Made by a program: the position numbers and the translations under genes
Part shown: positions 59,477-64,000 of the stretch, piece after piece
Position numbering within the stretch: the first letter of the stretch is position 1
How the letters are laid out: every line of letters begins with the position of its first letter
Assembly: GCA_031395485.1 (NCBI GenBank)
Contig: JANNUS010000009.1
Span: 124,001-188,000, forward strand
Source: UBA2336 sp031395485
Lineage (GTDB): Bacteria > Bacteroidota > Bacteroidia > Cytophagales > Cyclobacteriaceae
Direction of reading: 5' to 3'
Length of the DNA: 64,000 nt
The notes under the pieces: model-generated
Seen by the model: only the letters and a program-made list of their open reading frames with translations
The model's database searches: none
What the model was told of the DNA's origin: nothing

Positions 59477-60601
59477 TTAAGAAAACATTTTCTGATACAC
59501 GCGAAACCGCTTGTATACCGTTCCGTCAATTCGTTCGCACTCGCTGCGCATCAACTGGTTTTTTTCCAATATTAAGTGGCTATCCATAATTTTCATTCCA
59601 CGCTTATGGGCCGATTGCAGAATGGCTCTACCCAATAAGACAGTAAGTCCTCTTCCTTGTAAACCTGTTTTAACAGCACCCAGCATTAAATTAAGTTGAG
59701 TAGATTTTCGCATGGCATTCAAGATGCGAATGAATCCAAACGGAAATAATCTACCGTTTGCCTTTTGTATACCGATACTCATATCGGGCATCGCAACTAC
59801 AAATGCGATAAGTTCATCCTGTGGGTTAACGACAGCCTTTACAAACTCCGGGTCGAGGATTGGTAAATACTGGGCAGCAAATTTTTTCATTTCTTCCTCG
59901 GTCATCGGCACAAAGCCAAAAATAGAGGCGTAGGCTTCATTCACTAAACGAAATACAGGAATGATATAAGGTTTTAATGCTCGTTTGGATGTGAACTCCA
60001 ATAACTTCAGGGACTGATTTCGCTTAATGCGCTCATATATTTTTTCATAGATAGGAGGGAGAGTAGAGTGGATCGGCATTTTATACGATACACAATCCAC
60101 TTCTTTCTGATAGCCTTCGGCCTCTACTAAATTCTGCAAGTAGGAGGGATTGGTCGGAGTAGCAAGTATGGGTAAAAATTCAAGTCCTTCAATCTGTAAA
60201 CCTTGTGGGTCTTTGTTGGAGAAACCGTATGGGCCGATGATTTTATTCATGCCCTTTTCTTTGCCCCAATTTTCAATGTACTGTATTAGTCTATGGGATA
60301 CCTCCTGATCGTTGGTGCAATCAAGGTTGTAAAAACGGGCAGTTTTTTCATTATGCTGTTTATTGTATAGATGGTGAATGATGCCCATAATACGACCCAC
60401 CGGTTGATTATTCTTGTTGGCGATAATCCGAATAGTATCGCATTGGTGTAGCGCCTTGTTTTCCTTTGGATTATGAAATGCCCATTCATCCGCGTAAAGC
60501 GGAGGCACCCACCGCATATCTCCCTTGTAAATCTTTTCAGGCAGGAAAATATATTGCCGAAGTAAGTTTTTTGTATCGATAACTTTTATCGTAATGCTCA
60601 T
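59477..60601 (-). CDS. GNAT-fold acyltransferase-like protein
   Basis: This 374-residue cytoplasmic protein has two GNAT-like halves. The first includes RIIANKNNQPVGRIMGIIHHLYN and an acyl-CoA-like loop region; the second includes ELIAFVVAMPDMS, and KTGLQGRGLTVLLGRAILQSAHKRGMKIMDSHLILEKN (split here), the typical GNAT C-terminal part with QGRG. Proteins of this double type occur in many Bacteroidota and actinobacteria; substrate is unknown. It heads the GNAT-SMP30-small membrane-CDF gene group and is divergent from the oligoendopeptidase. Confidence 0.8.
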   Translation of the reverse strand: MSITIKVIDTKNLLRQYIFLPEKIYKGDMRWVPPLYADEWAFHNPKENKALHQCDTIRIIANKNNQPVGRIMGIIHHLYNKQHNEKTARFYNLDCTNDQEVSHRLIQYIENWGKEKGMNKIIGPYGFSNKDPQGLQIEGLEFLPILATPTNPSYLQNLVEAEGYQKEVDCVSYKMPIHSTLPPIYEKIYERIKRNQSLKLLEFTSKRALKPYIIPVFRLVNEAYASIFGFVPMTEEEMKKFAAQYLPILDPEFVKAVVNPQDELIAFVVAMPDMSIGIQKANGRLFPFGFIRILNAMRKSTQLNLMLGAVKTGLQGRGLTVLLGRAILQSAHKRGMKIMDSHLILEKNQLMRSECERIDGTVYKRFRVYQKMFS

Positions 60602-60735
60602 GCGTCTGATTCAGGTATGATGATACTTAATCGGCCGATAAAAAGCGAATTACGTTCCTGCGTAAGTCATAGGCTAGTAAAGAAATCGTTCTATTTTTAC
60701 ATGCAATTTCTAGTATACATAATCTTCTACCTACA

Positions 60736-62463
60736 ATGACCAGCGTTGATAAAATTGAAAGACCTAAGCGGTTGTTTTTACCCGAAAGCTTTACCCTATT
60801 AAATTGGGATACCCTTAAGCCGTATTTTGATAACCTGCTGGATAGACCTTTAAAATCGTCCAATGATCTTCGCCAGTGGTTTCGCGATCGCAGTGAGCTC
60901 GAATCTATTATTTCTGAAGACTTGGCGTGGCGTTATATTAACATGACGTGCTATACCGAAAATGAAGCATACAGTAAACGGTATGAAGATTTTGTAGTGA
61001 ACATTCAACCGCTAATTGCACCTGTATCCGATACGTTAAATAAGAAAGCGGCTGCCAGTGAATTTCTTAAAGAGTTAGAAAATGAGACCGGATACTACGT
61101 TATGATCCGGAATCTAAAAAAGGATATTGAGATTTTTCGGGATGAGAACATACCCTTGTATACTGAAATCACAACTGAACAACAAAAGTATGCCCAGTTG
61201 TCGGGCGCTATGATGGTGGAAGTAGACGGTAAAGAGATTACACTGCAGCAAGCTTCCGTATTATTAATGTCAACCGACCGAAGTAAACGAGAAGAGGTTT
61301 ATCATAAAATAACCAACCGCAGGCTACACGATAAAGTGACCTTGGACGACCTGTTCACAAAACTCATATCGTTGCGTGATACGGTTTCTTCAAATGCCGG
61401 CTTTTCGAATTTTCGCGACTACATGTTTAAAGCCTTAGGTCGGTTTGACTATACACCGAAAGATTGTTTTGATTTCCACGAGTCTATTCAGTCGGAAGTT
61501 GTGCCAATTCTACAGGAGTTAGCATCCGATAGAAAGGCGAAATTAAAAGTAAGTTCGCTCAGGCCTTGGGATAAAGCTGTTGACCCGGAAGGCCGAGATG
61601 CATTGAAGGCATTTGAAAATGGTAAGGAGCTCACCGAAAAAACAATAACCTGTTTCCAACGACTTGATCCGTACCTGGGCCAGTGCTTATCTATTATGAA
61701 AGCGATGGGCCATCTTGATCTTGAATCGCGGAAAGGAAAAGCCCCGGGTGGTTATAATTATCCATTATCAGAAATAGGAGTGCCTTTTATTTTTATGAAT
61801 GCAACATCAACCCTGCGCGACATGGTAACGATCATGCACGAGGGAGGCCATGCAGTTCATAATTTTCTTACACGCGAACTGGAGCTGAATGATTTTAAAT
61901 CGCCACCGTCCGAAGTAGCCGAGCTTGCTTCCATGTCGATGGAGTTAATCTCGATGGATCATTGGGATATTTTCTTTACGAATGAGGCGGATCTCAAGCG
62001 TGCGAAGCGTGAGCATTTAGAAGATATTATTGAAACCTTACCCTGGGTAGCTACGATCGATAAGTATCAGCATTGGATTTACGAAAACGCTCATCATTCA
62101 GTAGAAGATCGCAAGAAAAAATGGAATAAGATCTTTGATCAGTTTGCCGATACCGTTACCGACTGGAGTGGTTTGCAGGATGCAAAAGACTATTTATGGC
62201 AGAAGCAGCTGCATTTGTATGAAGTACCCTTCTATTATATAGAGTATGGTATGGCCCAACTTGGTGCTATTGCCGTGTGGCGCAATTTCAGACAGGATCG
62301 AAACAAAGGACTTCAAGGATACATGAACGCATTGAAACTTGGGTACCTCAAAGGCATTCCAGAAATCTATAAAGCCGCAAATATTAAGTTTGACTTCAGC
62401 AGGGAATATATTAAAGAGCTGATGGCCTTTGTAAGGGATGAGTTAAAATCAATTGATAATTAA
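60736..62463 (+). CDS. M3-family oligoendopeptidase
   Basis: This 575-residue cytoplasmic zinc peptidase cleaves short peptides. The zinc motif is H368-EGG-H372 in IMHEGGHAVHNF, with a third ligand Glu396 in SEVAEL. Other M3 parts are ATSTLRDMVTIM, and the C-terminal DQFADTVTDWSGLQDAKDYLWQKQLHLYEVPFYYIEYGMAQLGAIAVW (described by parts). Length fits the PepF/M3 type. It is monocistronic and converges with the MarR gene. Confidence 0.93.
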   Translation: MTSVDKIERPKRLFLPESFTLLNWDTLKPYFDNLLDRPLKSSNDLRQWFRDRSELESIISEDLAWRYINMTCYTENEAYSKRYEDFVVNIQPLIAPVSDTLNKKAAASEFLKELENETGYYVMIRNLKKDIEIFRDENIPLYTEITTEQQKYAQLSGAMMVEVDGKEITLQQASVLLMSTDRSKREEVYHKITNRRLHDKVTLDDLFTKLISLRDTVSSNAGFSNFRDYMFKALGRFDYTPKDCFDFHESIQSEVVPILQELASDRKAKLKVSSLRPWDKAVDPEGRDALKAFENGKELTEKTITCFQRLDPYLGQCLSIMKAMGHLDLESRKGKAPGGYNYPLSEIGVPFIFMNATSTLRDMVTIMHEGGHAVHNFLTRELELNDFKSPPSEVAELASMSMELISMDHWDIFFTNEADLKRAKREHLEDIIETLPWVATIDKYQHWIYENAHHSVEDRKKKWNKIFDQFADTVTDWSGLQDAKDYLWQKQLHLYEVPFYYIEYGMAQLGAIAVWRNFRQDRNKGLQGYMNALKLGYLKGIPEIYKAANIKFDFSREYIKELMAFVRDELKSIDN

Positions 62464-62464
62464 G

Positions 62465-62911
62465 TTACCCTCTTCCTTTGTCTAACAGATTACTGAGTAC
62501 TTCTGCTTCCTGATCGGATAGGCGGAGTACCGTATCAATTTGTTTTTGTTTTTTGTCGAGATCGGTCAAAATTTCGAGTCCTGTGGCGGTGATGGAAATA
62601 TCGGCAGCACGTTTATCATTAGGGCACGTCTGTTTATTGATCAGCCCTTTTGCGGCCAGTCGGTCGAGCAATCTCGAAACATCCGAATTTCTGTCGAGCA
62701 TCCTGGATTTTATTTCGGTTCCTGAAATAGATTTAGGATGTTGTCCTTTTAGAATTCGAAGTATGTTGAATTGTTGATTGGTAATACCAAAAGGCTTAAA
62801 GAAATTTTGCTGCCTTCCTTGCAACCATCCGGCTGTGAAGATCAGATTAATGACCGCTTTCTGATGTGCGCTTTTAAATTTCGCCTGCTTTATTTCTTCT
62901 TCAATTTTCAT
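62465..62911 (-). CDS. MarR-family transcriptional regulator
   Basis: About 148 residues from the ATG at 62911; a TTG-type or ATG start at 62977 would add 22 residues outside the normal family. The winged-helix MarR fold shows ITNQQFNILRILKGQHPKSISGTEIKSRMLDRNSDVSRLLDRLAAKGLINKQTCPNDKRAADISITATGLEIL (read in parts), with the RxxDxRA-like wing DKRAADI. It lies 69 bp after yceI in the same direction. A palindrome upstream of yceI (63604-63621) is a likely binding site, giving autoregulation. The ligand is unknown. Confidence 0.9.
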   Translation of the reverse strand: MKIEEEIKQAKFKSAHQKAVINLIFTAGWLQGRQQNFFKPFGITNQQFNILRILKGQHPKSISGTEIKSRMLDRNSDVSRLLDRLAAKGLINKQTCPNDKRAADISITATGLEILTDLDKKQKQIDTVLRLSDQEAEVLSNLLDKGRG

Positions 62912-62980
62912 AGTAACAATAGAAAAGCCCACAATCTTAGTAAATCTATCGATTGTGGACTTAATTATGAAGAGCAAATA

Positions 62981-63556
62981 TTAAGCTTGCTTGTCTAATT
63001 CTACTTTAATCACTAACTGAACATCATCACCTACCACAGCTTCACCCGTTGCTAGTTTGTTAGCCCAAGTCACACCGTAATCCTGACGGTTTATAGTTCC
63101 GTTAAATTTGAAACCTGCTTTTACACCACGGCCTGTATCTAAAGATCCGCCATAAGTAACATCAAATTCCACTTTTTTTGTTACGCCCTTCATGGTGAAG
63201 TCACCCTTAAGTTTGTACTTACTACCATCTTTCACCACTATTCCTTTGAAAGAAATTTCAGGGAATTTTTCTGCGTCAAAGAAATCAGGAGACTTTAAGT
63301 GACCATCACGTCTTTCGTTTTCAGTGCTAATGGATGCTACCTTTGCAGTGAAATTCACTTCTGCACCATTAAAATCGTTCGATTTGCTAACTACTGATCC
63401 GGTGTAATCTTTAAAAGCACCTTCCGTTTCAGCTACTACCATGTGTGACACGCTAAAACCAATTTTAGAATGTACGTTGTCAATTTTCCATGTTGTTTGA
63501 GCCAATACGCTGCCTGCCATAAGCAGCATTACAATCATTACATTAAGTTTTTTCAT
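62981..63556 (-). CDS. YceI-family lipocalin-like secreted protein
   Basis: This 191-residue protein has a signal peptide (residues 1-19, ending VLAQ) and the YceI beta-barrel: TTWKIDNVHSKIGFSVSHMVV, then FDAEKFPEISFKG and the end strand VGDDVQLVIKVELDKQ. YceI proteins bind isoprenoid or polyprenoid lipids in their barrel. It lies upstream of a MarR regulator, and a strong palindrome precedes its promoter, so it is probably the regulator's target. The 190-bp stretch upstream to 63746 contains the palindrome and nothing else I can support. Confidence 0.93.
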   Translation of the reverse strand: MKKLNVMIVMLLMAGSVLAQTTWKIDNVHSKIGFSVSHMVVAETEGAFKDYTGSVVSKSNDFNGAEVNFTAKVASISTENERRDGHLKSPDFFDAEKFPEISFKGIVVKDGSKYKLKGDFTMKGVTKKVEFDVTYGGSLDTGRGVKAGFKFNGTINRQDYGVTWANKLATGEAVVGDDVQLVIKVELDKQA

Positions 63557-63603
63557 AGTCCGATTAATTTGTTTGATATCGTAAAGTAACGCAACTTTTA
63601 AAG

Positions 63604-63621
63604 TATATGTTTAAACATGTA
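63604..63621. promoter_or_regulatory. palindrome upstream of yceI, candidate MarR operator
   Basis: A perfect 12-bp palindrome, ATGTTTAAACAT at 63607-63618, extends with one mismatch to 18 bp (63604-63621). It lies 48-65 bp before the yceI start, just upstream of a weak -7-like TACTTTAC at 63581-63588, so a bound protein would block the promoter. Palindromes of this size suit a MarR dimer, and a MarR gene follows yceI. Confidence 0.55.
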
Positions 63622-63746
63622 ATTTATATTTTCTAAGATGTTGATAATCAAGGCTATTAATTCCAGACGGAGCGCCATTTCAGGTTATAAGATGTCATCC
63701 AGCCCTTGAAGTAAAGCTTGATACGTTGCATGTGGGAGTCAATTAA

Positions 63747-64000
63747 CTAAGGCGCAATAGTAAGCTTGGCAAGTTCAGATTTAGCATTCTGGATGCCCTG
63801 TACAATGGAGATATACTTGTCGCGATCAGATTTTTGCCAACCTTTTGCTTCTGTAGCTAAATACACATCTAGCGTTTGGTTAATGTTTTTATTGAAATCG
63901 GATAGCTTTATCGTGAAACCAGTTTTTTTTTCATACTGAATGAATACTGCATATTGATAGAATCGATCAATCAAATAAAACTCGCTAACTGTTTTCGTTT
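63747..64000 (-). CDS. protein of unknown function, 5' end beyond the window
   Basis: The minus-strand frame is open from the stop at 63747-63749 to the window edge, giving the last 84 or so residues. A TTG at 63972-63974 could be a start, but the frame continues upstream, so the gene is probably cut. The visible part is helical, with DRFYQYAVFIQYEKKTGFTIKLSDF (in parts) and GWQKSDRDKYISIVQG. I do not recognise a family. No hydrophobic segment is seen. Confidence 0.55.
   Translation of the reverse strand, partial: TKTVSEFYLIDRFYQYAVFIQYEKKTGFTIKLSDFNKNINQTLDVYLATEAKGWQKSDRDKYISIVQGIQNAKSELAKLTIAP

Noticed and set aside
1..64000. Search for CRISPR arrays, insertion sequences, phage genes and toxin-antitoxin pairs
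   Set aside because: No regular spaced repeats, transposase, integrase or small paired toxin genes were found on either strand.

Overview
The window comes from the chromosome of a member of the Bacteroidota, most likely of the Cytophagales type. The signs are a secreted protein with a type IX secretion (T9SS) C-terminal sorting domain, DUF4835, DUF5916 and DUF2490 families, the bamD-rpoZ-coaBC-DUF4835-recN gene order, several GTG/TTG starts, and many promoters of the Bacteroidota -7 form TAnnTTTG. There is no phage, insertion sequence or CRISPR array. Most of the window is densely packed core genome, with a respiratory accessory island near the left end.

Layout. 1-1947 (-): an Mla/MCE lipid transport operon (mlaE-mlaF-mlaD, the last cut by the window edge). 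2093-3145 (+): an AI-2E/PerM-family permease. 3161-10558 (-): a complete clade II type nitrous oxide reductase operon, transcribed as cytochrome c - fasciclin lipoprotein - nosZ - four-TM protein - nosL - nosD - nosF - nosY - CopD-like protein. 10774-12072: a TauE/SafE permease and a divergent small unknown protein. 12225-12306 (-): tRNA-Leu(CAA) with a hairpin terminator. 12374-20381: a monooxygenase-like protein, a DUF62 SAM hydrolase, PhoH, ComEC, an enoyl-CoA hydratase, a solute-binding protein and RecQ. 20399-26230: the phosphate uptake regulon, pstSCAB-phoU divergent from a phosphate-type porin. 26337-32861 (-): the bamD-rpoZ-coaBC-DUF4835-recN-DUF2490 operon and a T9SS cargo protein. 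32975-37762: OstA/LptA-like protein, tilS, malate dehydrogenase and a methyltransferase. 37935-45071 (+): ECF sigma factor, anti-sigma factor, a secreted unknown protein, then HlyD - MacB-like permease - TolC without an ABC ATPase. 45097-51469 (-): quinone oxidoreductase-like protein, beta-carbonic anhydrase with a SulP transporter, a small secreted protein, a divergent isoprenoid-synthase-fold protein and purB. 51564-57184 (+): DUF5916 protein, ferredoxin reductase, then an outer-membrane barrel and a secreted TPR-caspase. 57216-64000: a metal efflux/SMP-30/GNAT operon, an M3 oligoendopeptidase, a MarR-YceI pair and an edge-truncated protein.

How the genes work together. The nos operon encodes a membrane-anchored N2O-respiring module: cytochrome c could pass electrons to a lipoprotein NosZ, while NosD, NosF, NosY and NosL supply sulfur and copper. 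No nitrite or NO reductase lies here, so the window alone supports N2O reduction, not full denitrification. Upstream of the operon, of the TauE/SafE gene and of mlaE lies the same tandem pair of Crp/Fnr-like palindromes spaced 22-23 bp centre to centre. In front of the nos operon the inner palindrome sits about 41-42 bp upstream of the start predicted from a perfect TAnnTTTG element, the classical activator position. I consider this shared tandem operator the most interesting signal here. Other regulatory structures worth checking are an 11-bp-phased repeat array between pstS and the porin, hairpins just after nosZ and after pstS that could set the excess of the first product, and a palindrome in front of the yceI-marR pair.

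All functions are assigned by reading motifs and remembered family features; no database search was run.
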